Positions 47,365 through 55,896 of a stretch of 64,000 bases of DNA are shown in pieces. Under the pieces are notes generated by a model. It ran no database searches, was not told the origin of the DNA, and saw only the letters and a list, made by a program, of their open reading frames with translations. The position numbers were made by a program, and so were the translations under genes. Where the stretch lies: contig NZ_CP046565.1 of NCBI RefSeq assembly GCF_012769535.1, positions 434,001 to 498,000 on the forward strand, read 5' to 3'. The first letter of the stretch is position 1, and the number at the start of each line of letters is the position of its first letter. This DNA comes from Methylococcus geothermalis. GTDB lineage: Bacteria > Pseudomonadota > Gammaproteobacteria > Methylococcales > Methylococcaceae.

Positions 47365-47979
47365 TCAGCGAGCACGCCAGTCACGGATCGAGCGCCACGC
47401 GGGATGTTTTTCGATCAGGGCCAGAGCTTGTTCAAGCAGTGTCTTGCCCGGCTCGCGGCGGTGCCAAGTGGAAGCACCGGAAGGGTGCGGCAGGGGAATC
47501 AGGTCCGCCGTCAGGCCTTCGCTACGGTGCTGCTTCCCCACGATGTCGGCGAGCTGCCCGAACGCCAGAAACCGGCTTGCCGCAAGCCTGCCCACCGGGA
47601 TGATCAGGCCGGGCCGGAGCAGTTCGATTTCCGCCCGCAACCAGACCGAGCACTGTTCGATCTCGTCCGTATCGGGAACACGGTCCCCGCCCTTGGGGTT
47701 CTTGCCGGGAAAACAGCGGCACACCGCCGCCATGTACACCCGCTCGCGGAATGCCTCCTCATCGAGGCCGATGCCGGCGAACCAGCGGAACATCGTCTTC
47801 CCCGCGGTCCAGGCGAACGGCTTGCCGAGCACGCCCTCTTTCGCTCCGGGCGCCTGCCCCACCAGGTACACCGGCGAGGCGACGGGCTCGCCCATGACCA
47901 CCGGCGGCACCATGCCGGGGCAGCGGCTGCACCGCCGCAAGGCGGCCTGATGCTCGCCGATCGCCGCCGAAATAGCCAT
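47365..47979 (-). CDS. Uracil-DNA glycosylase family protein
   Basis: This 204-residue protein matches the iron-sulfur uracil-DNA glycosylases (families 4 and 5). It has CSRC near residue 17, VGQAPGAKEG as motif 1, AVCRCFPGKNP with further cysteines, and LPHPSGAS as motif 2. It removes uracil from deaminated DNA or a related lesion. Its ATG overlaps the mdoH stop as TGATG, which places it in the mdoGH transcript. Confidence 0.82.
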   Translation of the reverse strand: MAISAAIGEHQAALRRCSRCPGMVPPVVMGEPVASPVYLVGQAPGAKEGVLGKPFAWTAGKTMFRWFAGIGLDEEAFRERVYMAAVCRCFPGKNPKGGDRVPDTDEIEQCSVWLRAEIELLRPGLIIPVGRLAASRFLAFGQLADIVGKQHRSEGLTADLIPLPHPSGASTWHRREPGKTLLEQALALIEKHPAWRSIRDWRAR

Positions 47980-50018
47980 CAATGGGTTTCGCCGCGGCTC
48001 CAGGCCAAGGTGTGCAAGCGCATCAGAGTGTCCGGATCGGAAATCAGGCTGCGCTTCTCTGCGCTCGAGAGCGTTTCCGGGCCTTCCTCCACCAGTTGAT
48101 ACATCAGCGCATGCAGTTGATGGCGCAGACGCTTCTTCGGTAGCCGCTGCGGCAGCAATGCCGCGTGCAGCGCGCAGGTGGCGGGATCGACGACTTTGCC
48201 GTAGCCACTTTCCTCAGCTCGGGACTCGCGCTCGAGGTTCTGGTGCAGAAGCTCGATCACCCGGGGAGCGCGGGATTCTTCCGGCGTCAGAAACAGCCCC
48301 AGCCTGCGGGCAAAGAGGCCCAGGCCGGCGCTGCTGGATATCATGGAAGTCGGGATGGCGAAAACAAGGCCTGCGAGAACCGGCGTGAACCACCAGAAGA
48401 AGCTGGGAACGTAGTAGTAGCTGACTGCGCCGGCGGCCAACCCGACCAGCGTCTGTCCGCCATGGGCGAGGAACGCTTCCTTGAAGCTCAGGCCGTGCGC
48501 GTCCCGCTGTTGCGGCGGCCAGCCCACGCTCTTCCTGGCCAGAATGGAGATCACGAATTTGCTCTGATAAAGCATCAGCACCGGGGCGGTGAAGATCGAA
48601 AACACGCTTTCGAATAACACGCTGAACGTCACCCGGACTACGCCGCCGAAGGCCTTGAGTTTGCGGCGGTTGCGGGTGAAGAGCAGGATGAGGCTCCAGA
48701 GCTTGGGCAGGAACAGCATCGCCAGTGTGACCAGCAGCACCGTCGTCATCTCCACGGCATAGGACTCCGGCCAGACCGGGAAGATGTTGTCGCCGAAAAA
48801 GTACACTGGCAGGGTCTGGCTGCGGATATAGGCATCGAAGCCGGTGATGAGCAGGAACAGCAGCCACAGCGGGGACGAGAGGTAGGACATGATGCCCATC
48901 ACCAGGTGCAGCCGGCTGATGCCGGACAAGCCCCGAGCGAAAACCATTCGGACGTGCTGCATATTGCCCTGGCACCAGCGCCGGTCGCGCTTGGCGTAGT
49001 CGATCAGGGTAGGCGGCAGTTCTTCGTAGCTGCCGCTCAGGTCATAGGCCAGCCACACTTCCCATCCTGCCTCCCGCAGCAAGGCAGCCTCGACGAAATC
49101 GTGGCTGAGGATTTCGCCGCCGAAAGGCTCGCGGCCCGGCAGCTTGGGCAGTCCGCAGTGTTTCATGAAGGGCTGGAGACGGATGATGGCGTTATGGCCC
49201 CAGTAATTGCTGTCGGCGAGCTGCCAGTAGGACGACCCCGCCGTGAAGATGTCCGAATACAGGCTGCTGGCGAACTGCAATATCCGGGCGAACAGCGACT
49301 TCTGGTTGACCGGCAAGGGGGGGGACTGGATCAGCGCGACGTTGGGATGTGCTTCCATCAGGTCCACCATGCGCACCAGCGTCTCGCCGCTCATCAGGCT
49401 GTCGGCATCGAGCACGATCATGTAGCGATAACGGTTGCCCCAGCGGTGGCAGAAATCTTCGATGTTGCCGCTCTTGCGAGCGACGTTCTTTTCGCGGTTG
49501 CGGTAGAAGATGCGGCCGTGCCCGTCGAACTCCTCGCACAGGCGGTACCAGTGGGTTTCCTCCTGAAGCCAAGTCTCCGGATCGCGGGTATCGCTGAGGA
49601 TGAACAGCTCGAAACCCTCGGAGCGCCCGGTTTCCAGCAGGGATTGCCAGATTGCCGCAAGGCCCGAGAACACCCGGTGCGGATCCTCGTTATAGATCGG
49701 CATGACGATGGCCGTACGCGAGGGCGTCGCCTCCGGTTCCGGCGATGCCAACGGCGGCAAGCGGCTGATCGACTGGCTGTCGCCGCCGAACAGCAGCACC
49801 AGGAAGCCGATCGTCGCGGTCCAGAACGATGTGCTGATCCACAGAATCAGCAAGGTATACAGTAGCAGCAGCACCAACTCCTGGGGTGTCAGGCCGTTCT
49901 GCTGGAAAGCGCTGGTGATCATGAACATGGCAGCGAAGGTCGTCAGCGTCACCAGGGTCAGGAACACGGTTCTACGGAACAGCCTGGGCCGGCGGGGCAT
50001 CGACGAATGAACGGCCAT
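47979..50018 (-). CDS. mdoH: Glucans biosynthesis glucosyltransferase H
   Basis: MdoH (OpgH) is the inner-membrane family 2 glycosyltransferase that makes the glucan backbone of osmoregulated periplasmic glucans from UDP-glucose. The 679-residue product has spans near 15-35 and 40-70, and a catalytic domain with IVMPIYNEDP, VLDADSLMSG and RDRRWCQGNMQHVR (the Q-x-x-RW region). A block of C-terminal spans follows. It is shorter at the N-terminus than the E. coli enzyme. Confidence 0.95.
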   Translation of the reverse strand: MAVHSSMPRRPRLFRRTVFLTLVTLTTFAAMFMITSAFQQNGLTPQELVLLLLYTLLILWISTSFWTATIGFLVLLFGGDSQSISRLPPLASPEPEATPSRTAIVMPIYNEDPHRVFSGLAAIWQSLLETGRSEGFELFILSDTRDPETWLQEETHWYRLCEEFDGHGRIFYRNREKNVARKSGNIEDFCHRWGNRYRYMIVLDADSLMSGETLVRMVDLMEAHPNVALIQSPPLPVNQKSLFARILQFASSLYSDIFTAGSSYWQLADSNYWGHNAIIRLQPFMKHCGLPKLPGREPFGGEILSHDFVEAALLREAGWEVWLAYDLSGSYEELPPTLIDYAKRDRRWCQGNMQHVRMVFARGLSGISRLHLVMGIMSYLSSPLWLLFLLITGFDAYIRSQTLPVYFFGDNIFPVWPESYAVEMTTVLLVTLAMLFLPKLWSLILLFTRNRRKLKAFGGVVRVTFSVLFESVFSIFTAPVLMLYQSKFVISILARKSVGWPPQQRDAHGLSFKEAFLAHGGQTLVGLAAGAVSYYYVPSFFWWFTPVLAGLVFAIPTSMISSSAGLGLFARRLGLFLTPEESRAPRVIELLHQNLERESRAEESGYGKVVDPATCALHAALLPQRLPKKRLRHQLHALMYQLVEEGPETLSSAEKRSLISDPDTLMRLHTLAWSRGETH

Positions 50019-50033
50019 GTGGATCTTGACGAA

Positions 50034-50513
50034 TCAGACGGACTTGAAAAGAAAGAAGCGAAGCTTCTGCCGAGGCATTGCCCCCGGCGCCTCGGGCGGC
50101 TGGGGCACAGGGTAATGCCGCTGCAAGCGGGAGGTGAGTTCCGGATTGACTGCGGAATTCTGGTACAGCTCGTCGGCGCTGATCCCCAAGTCCCCCAGCA
50201 GCAAGGCGGCGCGGGCGCCCGCGATCAGCGAGGGCTCGCGGCTGACATTGACGCCCAGCGCCCGCGCCAGCGCCTGGTCCAGACGCCGCTGGGCTTCCTC
50301 GATGGCTCGCCGCAGCAGTTCAGCGGAGTCGTGCCTGGCGACGCGCCGACGCGCACGTTCGACACATTCCGCGGCCAGCCGCTCGATGAGAGCCGCGTCC
50401 CGGAATCGCAAGCGCTGAAGATACGACTTGACGGTTTCTCCGATCTCGGAAGTTCCATGCCCGGTCGATTCCGATGCCATGAAGGTGGAAACGGCTGCGG
50501 GCTCCGCGCTCAT
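50034..50513 (-). CDS. Protein of unknown function between mdoG and mdoH
   Basis: This 159-residue, mostly helical and charged protein has no signal peptide or membrane span. Recognisable stretches are YLQRLRFRDAALIERLAAECVERARRRVARHD and LLGDLGISADELYQNSAVNPE. Its ATG at 50513 overlaps the mdoG stop (TGATG), and mdoH follows 15 bases after its stop, so all three are translated together. I do not recognise the family. A cytoplasmic partner or regulator of MdoH is a reasonable guess. Confidence 0.75.
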   Translation of the reverse strand: MSAEPAAVSTFMASESTGHGTSEIGETVKSYLQRLRFRDAALIERLAAECVERARRRVARHDSAELLRRAIEEAQRRLDQALARALGVNVSREPSLIAGARAALLLGDLGISADELYQNSAVNPELTSRLQRHYPVPQPPEAPGAMPRQKLRFFLFKSV

Positions 50514-52084
50514 TGAGCGCTCCACTGGTACAGCCAGGTTTCGGTGAGCACATCCTTGCCGGCGCGCAGCACCGCGCGCAATTCGACCGGATCTTTGTCC
50601 TTCTCGGGCTCCAGCTCGAAACTCAGACGCCAGGCGCCAGTCTCGGTATTCTTGTGGACGACGGCATCTCGGATGGCTCCAGAGGAGGTACTCACATCCG
50701 CCTCGATCTTGGCGTCCTCGCCATACAGCTTCAGGGTTTCGCTGACGAAATCGACCACGAACTTCCGCCTGCTCCCATCCTGGGCGTTGGTGCCGCCGGC
50801 GCCGATGCGGGTCGCCTGAACCTTGCCGGAACGCGGTGCCATCAGCTCGTCGGAAGTGAAATGCAGCCGGTACGAGAAACTCATTTCCTTGCCCGCATCG
50901 GTGGGCTGATCCGGCACCCAGAACGAAACGATGTTGTCGTATTTTTCCGCATCGCTCGGAATCTCGATGAGGTAAATCGCACCCGGACCCCAGTCGCCCA
51001 CGGCCTCGACCCAGGACGTGGGCCGACGATGATAGTTCGCTTCCAGGTCCTGGTAATGATCGAATCCGCGGTCGCGTTGGAGCAGGCCGAAACCGGTGAG
51101 CTTCTCGTCCCGGAAGACGCTGATCCGCAGGTGGCGCGGGTTGTTCAGCGGACGCCAGATCCACTCGCCGTTACTGCGCGACACGAGGAGACCGTCGGAA
51201 TCATGGACTTCGGGACGGAAGTCGTCGGCGAAGCGGTCTGTGTTCTCGCCGTGGAAGAACATGCTGGTCAGCGGAGCGATCCCCAGACGTTCGACCTTGC
51301 GCCGGAAATAGAGATGGTGAGTCACATCCATCGCGGTGTCGAGCCCGGGCCGCAGCACGAAGCGATAAGCTCCGGTGACGCTCGGACTGTCCATGAGCGC
51401 ATATATCACCAGTTCGGCCCCCCCCGGCGCCGGCTTCTCGATCCAGAACTCCCGGAAGATCGGAAACTCCTCCGCCTTGGTCAGTCCCGTGTCGACGGCG
51501 AGCCCGCGGGCCGAGAGACCATAGGTCTGGCCCAAACCCACGGCCCGGAAATAGCTGGCGCCCAGGAATACGCTGGCCTCGTCGAAAACTTCGTTGCGCC
51601 GCAGCGGGTAATGGAACCGCACGCCGGCGAAGCCGAGATCGGCATCGAGAGGACCCGGCACCGGATTCTTGCCGAAGTCGAACAACTCGGGCGAATAAGC
51701 CAGGCGGGTCGCTTCGCCGTTGCCGACCACATTGATCACGACGCGGTCCTTGAACATGAATCCACGATGGAACAACTGAACCTGGAAGGGCAGTCCCTCG
51801 TCGCGCCAAAGCGCCTTGTCGGCCTTGAAGCGAATGTCGCGGTACTGATCGTAATCCAGTTTCCCCAGGAATTCCGGCACCCCGCCGTCGTCACGGACAT
51901 ACGGCTGGGCGGCCAAGGCGCGCGCGCGCTGCTCCACCACACCGAAACCAAAGGGCTTGTGTTCCTCTGCGGACTGCGGCGGCGGAACCGGGGTTGCACT
52001 CGGCGCCGGCACCAGGGCGGGCTGTCTCACGGGGCCCGCATGTGCAAAACCGCCTGCCCATGCCAGGCACAGATACAGGAGCAT
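50510..52084 (-). CDS. mdoG: Glucans biosynthesis protein G
   Basis: MdoG (OpgG) is the periplasmic protein needed for backbone completion and branching of osmoregulated periplasmic glucans. From the ATG at 52084 the product has 524 residues with a signal sequence (YLCLAWAGGFAHAG) and the family body (VEQRARALAAQPYV, ANYHRRPTSWVEAVGDWGPGA). The start is uncertain: a TTG at 52120 would add NRR to the signal sequence, and the frame is open to 52300. Confidence 0.92.
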   Translation of the reverse strand: MLLYLCLAWAGGFAHAGPVRQPALVPAPSATPVPPPQSAEEHKPFGFGVVEQRARALAAQPYVRDDGGVPEFLGKLDYDQYRDIRFKADKALWRDEGLPFQVQLFHRGFMFKDRVVINVVGNGEATRLAYSPELFDFGKNPVPGPLDADLGFAGVRFHYPLRRNEVFDEASVFLGASYFRAVGLGQTYGLSARGLAVDTGLTKAEEFPIFREFWIEKPAPGGAELVIYALMDSPSVTGAYRFVLRPGLDTAMDVTHHLYFRRKVERLGIAPLTSMFFHGENTDRFADDFRPEVHDSDGLLVSRSNGEWIWRPLNNPRHLRISVFRDEKLTGFGLLQRDRGFDHYQDLEANYHRRPTSWVEAVGDWGPGAIYLIEIPSDAEKYDNIVSFWVPDQPTDAGKEMSFSYRLHFTSDELMAPRSGKVQATRIGAGGTNAQDGSRRKFVVDFVSETLKLYGEDAKIEADVSTSSGAIRDAVVHKNTETGAWRLSFELEPEKDKDPVELRAVLRAGKDVLTETWLYQWSAQ

Positions 52085-52360
52085 CCCGGTGCGTCTGTTC
52101 AATGGAATCGTACTCGCCAAGAGAGTTGCAAAAAAACCAGTCTGAGATTGCCGGCAAACAATGGAAGAACCGACGCGCCACCGGGCGGGGATTGCTACGG
52201 ATACGGCGACAGCGGTCAAAGCGCCCGGCATGTCATCGCCGACGGCGTTGGATATAAAAATGCTTGCACGTTGGCACGTCGTGCGATTCATAGTATACAA
52301 CGGGGCGGCGATAACCAGAACTTGAGCACCGACAGTCGATCTTGGAAGAGGGAAAGGCCT
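52085..52360. promoter_or_regulatory. Divergent spacer between mdoG and sixA
   Basis: This 276-base region between divergent genes must hold both promoters. TATACT is present on the minus strand near 52292-52297, and GCACGTTGGCACGTCGTGC (52266-52284) is a partial inverted repeat that could be an operator. The mdoG frame remains open through most of the spacer, so part of it may be coding if an upstream start is used. Confidence 0.35.
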
Positions 52361-52861
52361 TTGAAGGAACTGCTACTGATTCGGCACGCGAAATCCGCTT
52401 GGGACGATCCCTCGCTCACCGACCGTGACCGGCCTCTCAATGGGCGAGGGAAACGCGATGCCGCTTTCATGGGAAGCCTGCTCCGGTTTCGGGGCCTGGA
52501 ACCGGATCGCATCGTGTCCAGCCCTGCGCGACGCGCCCGGAAAACCGCGCGCCTGATCGCCGGGGAAGTCGGCTATGACAAAGACGCCATCGTTATCGAA
52601 GAGGGGGTATATCTCGGCGGCGGCCAGGCCATCGCCGCGCTTGTGCAAACGCTGAGTGATGATGACGAGCGGGTTTATCTGGTTGGCCACAATCCGGGCT
52701 TATCCGAAGCCGCATCCCGGCTGACTGGCGAAAATCTGGGCGAGATGCCCACCTGCGGCATCGTAGCGATCGAGTTTCCGGTCGACAGCTGGGCGCATGT
52801 CATGGAGGGTGCAGGACGGCTGAAATTCCTCGACTACCCCAAGAAACACCTGTCGCCCTGA
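52361..52861 (+). CDS. sixA: Phosphohistidine phosphatase SixA-like
   Basis: This 166-residue protein is a small histidine phosphatase with the catalytic motif LLIRHAKSAW at the N-terminus and VGHNPGLSE for the second histidine. SixA proteins remove phosphate from histidine phosphotransfer proteins. It starts with TTG at 52361 behind GGAAAGG; no ATG fits because the catalytic motif begins at residue 5. Confidence 0.88.
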   Translation: MKELLLIRHAKSAWDDPSLTDRDRPLNGRGKRDAAFMGSLLRFRGLEPDRIVSSPARRARKTARLIAGEVGYDKDAIVIEEGVYLGGGQAIAALVQTLSDDDERVYLVGHNPGLSEAASRLTGENLGEMPTCGIVAIEFPVDSWAHVMEGAGRLKFLDYPKKHLSP

Positions 52862-52874
52862 ACCTTCGAGTTTC

Positions 52875-53330
52875 TCAAGGGGGCTCGCCGAGATCGCCCG
52901 CCGACTGGACCAACAATAGGATTTTCACTCGCGCATCGACCTGAGCCGCCCGTCCGTAGCCGACGGCCCCCGGCGTGGCAGCGACGAAGCGAAGCACGGC
53001 CTCCTCGGACGACAGCACCTCGGGCGGATTGATGCCCTGGAAATACCGCTCGTTCCAGTATTCCTCCATTTCCTCCGGCAGAGCATCGAACACGGTGAGG
53101 GAAAAAAGCCGCCGCAGCGGATGCGCGGCGGGCAGATTCACCGGAACCCAGCGGCCGCCATACGCGTCCACCATGCTCTTGCGTTTGAAGATGAGCTTGA
53201 CCGTGTCGAGCGACAGCTTGTCCAGCCGGCTGCCGGCCGAGGTGACCACGGCAATGGACTCCTCCGCCCCGGCAAGCGTCTGCCAGGATATGAGGATGAG
53301 GACCAGGAGCAACCGGCGCACGGCGATCAA
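52875..53330 (-). CDS. Short PstS-like periplasmic protein
   Basis: This 151-residue protein has a signal peptide (about 1-22, ending LAGAEE) and matches the C-terminal lobe of phosphate-type substrate-binding proteins (LDTVKLIFKRKS, GRWVPVNLPAAHPLRRLF, AATPGAVGYG). It lacks the N-terminal lobe of PstS, so it is unlikely to bind phosphate in the same way. It converges with sixA. Confidence 0.8.
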   Translation of the reverse strand: MIAVRRLLLVLILISWQTLAGAEESIAVVTSAGSRLDKLSLDTVKLIFKRKSMVDAYGGRWVPVNLPAAHPLRRLFSLTVFDALPEEMEEYWNERYFQGINPPEVLSSEEAVLRFVAATPGAVGYGRAAQVDARVKILLLVQSAGDLGEPP

Positions 53331-53404
53331 AATAATACCGCAAACGACCCGTACAGACCGTCCGGGGCATGGTCCATGCGCCGGTCCGACACGGGGAACC
53401 TGCC

Positions 53405-53710
53405 ATGCAACATGAGGCCGGTGGCGTGCTTGGAGAACAGATCGATGGCAAATCGGCTCTGGAACAAATCGGCAAACACGCCATCGACCTGATTGTCACC
53501 GACATCAACATGCCGGAGCTGGACGGACTCGGCCTTCTGGCGGCACTCAAGGTGATGGGCAACGCGACCCCCGTCATCGTAGTCACAGCCTACGGCTCCG
53601 ATGAAAGCGCGGTCGCCGCCCTGAATCAGGGCGCGATCGACTATTTGGTCCGCCCCCTGTGCCTAGACCGCGTCGAGTCGGTCGTGCGTAAAGCCCTGGC
53701 ACGGCAATGA
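53405..53710 (+). pseudogene. Response regulator receiver domain, N-terminally truncated
   Basis: The 101-residue frame contains the second half of a receiver domain: IDLIVTDINMPELDG with the phosphoacceptor aspartate, IVVTAYGS with the conserved threonine-region, and YLVRPL where a KP lysine is normal. The first strand and the acidic Asp-Asp pocket are missing, and no remnant appears in the other frames just upstream. The switch lysine is replaced by arginine. It is probably a decayed gene. Confidence 0.7.
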
Positions 53711-53718
53711 AGCGGCGC

Positions 53719-54561
53719 TCAGACGAGAAGGACGATACGCATGGACAAATCGATGGCGCGGAGGTGCTTGGTCAATCCGCCCACCGAAATGAAATCCACG
53801 CCGGTTTCCGCCACAGCGCGAATATTGTCCAAATCGATATTGCCGGATACTTCCAGTTCCGCGCGACCTGCGGCGACGGCAACCGCTTCGCCCAACGCAT
53901 CCAGTTCGAAATTATCCAGCATGATCCGGTCGACCCCTGCCGCCAAGGCCTGTTCGAGTTCCGCGAAATTTTCCACTTCGACCTCGACCATGACGTCCGG
54001 ATGCAGTCGCCGCGCCATCGTCACCGCCTCGCCGATGGAGCCCGCGGCAGCGATGTGGTTTTCCTTGATGAGCACGGCATCGTAGAGACCGATGCGATGA
54101 TTGTGGCAGCCGCCGCAGCGCACGGCGTATTTCTGGGCTGAGCGCAGACCGGGAAGGGTTTTCCGCGTGTCGAGCACCCGCACCCCGGTACCCGCGACGG
54201 CCCGGGCGTAGCGCCGGGCCATGGTCGCGGTTCCGGACAGGGTCTGCAAGAGGTTGAGCGCCGTGCGTTCGCCGCTGAGCAATGCCCTGGCGTTTCCCTC
54301 GACTTCGCACAGGCGGCCGCCGGCGGACGCTTCCGCGCCTTCCTCCACGAACCAGACTATACCGACGGCGGGATCGAGTCGCCGGAAAACGGCTTCGAAC
54401 CAAGCGCGCCCGCACAGGACCATGGGCTCCCGTGTCATGACCTCGGCCCTGGCCGACGCCGATGCCGGGACGATGTCCGCGGTGATATCGCCCGAACCGA
54501 TGTCTTCGGCAAGATAGAGTTCGATGTCGCCGAGATTCGGTTCCGCGGTAGCCTCGATCAC
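53719..54561 (-). CDS. nadC: Nicotinate-nucleotide pyrophosphorylase (carboxylating)
   Basis: NadC makes nicotinate mononucleotide from quinolinate and PRPP in NAD synthesis. The 280-residue product has LAEDIGSGDITAD, RTALNLLQTLSGTAT, LDTRKTLPGLR and VEVEVENFAELEQAL, all typical. It follows the pstS-like gene by three bases and is probably co-transcribed with it. Confidence 0.96.
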   Translation of the reverse strand: MIEATAEPNLGDIELYLAEDIGSGDITADIVPASASARAEVMTREPMVLCGRAWFEAVFRRLDPAVGIVWFVEEGAEASAGGRLCEVEGNARALLSGERTALNLLQTLSGTATMARRYARAVAGTGVRVLDTRKTLPGLRSAQKYAVRCGGCHNHRIGLYDAVLIKENHIAAAGSIGEAVTMARRLHPDVMVEVEVENFAELEQALAAGVDRIMLDNFELDALGEAVAVAAGRAELEVSGNIDLDNIRAVAETGVDFISVGGLTKHLRAIDLSMRIVLLV

Positions 54562-54564
54562 GGA

Positions 54565-55725
54565 TTATCCTTGAGTTTTCTTGGATTTCTTGGATTCCTT
54601 GGTCTTGGCTGATTTCCCCTTGGCAGCCGGCTTGCCTCCCTTGCTTGCGGATTTCTTACCGCTTTTCGGCGCTGCGGGTTCGGCAAGAGCCACCACGCCA
54701 TTGAGCTTCTCCCGCTCGATCGTACGCTCGGCAGAAGGCATCGGGATCAGTCCATCCGCAATGAGATAGCCCTCGTCACCCCATGCCTTGTCGCTGGTGA
54801 ATTCCTTGAGGTAGGCCTCCATGCCCGGCGCAAGCCCCAAATGCGCCTGTTTGACGTACATGTAGAGGGGGCGCCCGACGGGATAGCGCTGCGACTTGAC
54901 CGATTCATAGGTCGGTTCGATGCCTTCGATGGAAACCGCGGCCAACTCGGACTTGTGCTTGGCGAGAACGCCGAAATCGACGATGCCCAGGCCCTGGCCT
55001 CCCCCGACATGATCGATGATGCCGCTCTCCGGTTCGTTCTCGTAAACGCCATCCTCGCGGATGGTCTGACAGAGTTTCTTGAACTTGGCTTCGCTGGCCA
55101 GCATCATTTGTTTCATCGCCGGAAAACTCGCGCAGCCGGCTTCGAGCACATCCTCCGCAAAGGTGTCGCGGGTTCCGGAACTCAAAGGCGGACCCCAGAC
55201 CATGATGGGCGCATCCGGCAAGGCGGAGTTGACTTCACTCCACTTCTTGTAGGGATTCGGTACCAATCTGTCACAAGAGCTGCCGCACTTCGGATCCGGC
55301 ACCGTCTTGGCCAAGGCCAGGTACAGGTCGCGGTTGGTCAGGCTCAAGGGCTTGTCCTTGCGGGACTGCGCGACGACGATGCCGTCATAGCCGATCTTCA
55401 ATTCGGTGATTTCACTCACGCCGTTGAGACTGCACTCGTCCCGCTCTGTCTTCTTCATGATGCGGGAAGCAAGCACGATATCGGGATAGTTTCGACCCGT
55501 GCCCTCGCAGAACAACTTGATGCCGCCGCCGGTGCCGGTCGACTCGACTTTCGGCTTCCGCACCTTCCCCGACGCCGAAACATGGTCCGCCACTGCACTG
55601 GCCAAGGGGAAAATCGTCGACGAGCCCGCAATCAGCAGGTAAGGGCGTTCGAATTCCGCTTGTGCCGTTGCGGCATGAAAAAACAGGATTGAAGCGGCGG
55701 CATACACCGGAAATCTATTTAGCAC
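54565..55725 (-). CDS. PstS-like phosphate-binding protein with a lysine-rich tail
   Basis: This 386-residue protein has a signal peptide (about 1-23) and a PstS fold: IAGSSTIFPLASAVADHV, STGTGGGIKLFCEG and PLSSGTRDTFAEDVLEAG, which are the phosphate-contact loops. The last 45 residues are an unusual repeat of lysine, serine, alanine and glycine (SGKKSASKGGKPAAKGKSAK). The tail could bind polyanions or the cell wall. It lies near phoR and phoB, in keeping with phosphate control. Confidence 0.88.
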   Translation of the reverse strand: MLNRFPVYAAASILFFHAATAQAEFERPYLLIAGSSTIFPLASAVADHVSASGKVRKPKVESTGTGGGIKLFCEGTGRNYPDIVLASRIMKKTERDECSLNGVSEITELKIGYDGIVVAQSRKDKPLSLTNRDLYLALAKTVPDPKCGSSCDRLVPNPYKKWSEVNSALPDAPIMVWGPPLSSGTRDTFAEDVLEAGCASFPAMKQMMLASEAKFKKLCQTIREDGVYENEPESGIIDHVGGGQGLGIVDFGVLAKHKSELAAVSIEGIEPTYESVKSQRYPVGRPLYMYVKQAHLGLAPGMEAYLKEFTSDKAWGDEGYLIADGLIPMPSAERTIEREKLNGVVALAEPAAPKSGKKSASKGGKPAAKGKSAKTKESKKSKKTQG

Positions 55726-55826
55726 CTGACATCCTCATGAGTAGGGTGAATCGACAGCAGAGAGATTTTGCCCGGAATCGGGCCGTCTGCGACCCGATTG
55801 TACTTCTTCGGCATACCCCGGAAAAA

Positions 55827-55852
55827 GCAAACCCGCCGGAAGGCGGGTTTGC
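55827..55852 (-). terminator. Rho-independent terminator after the OmpA gene
   Basis: GCAAACCCGCC and GGCGGGTTTGC form a perfect 11-base stem with a four-base loop. On the minus strand it is followed by TTTTTCC. A second stem, GGCCGGC/GCCGGCC, lies directly after the stop codon at 55874-55891. Confidence 0.88.
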
Positions 55853-55896
55853 AGGCTAAGCTGAACTGGGAAAGGCCGGCCGAAGCCGGCCCGCTA

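Noticed and set aside
50513-52360. Extension of the sixA frame upstream of 52361
   Set aside because: The extension is antisense to mdoG; SixA proteins begin directly with the LLIRHAKS motif, and a good ribosome-binding site precedes the TTG at 52361.
55726-55800. A Pho box upstream of the PstS-like gene
   Set aside because: CTGTCGATTCA is present on the minus strand, but no second repeat at 11-base spacing is clear enough to call.
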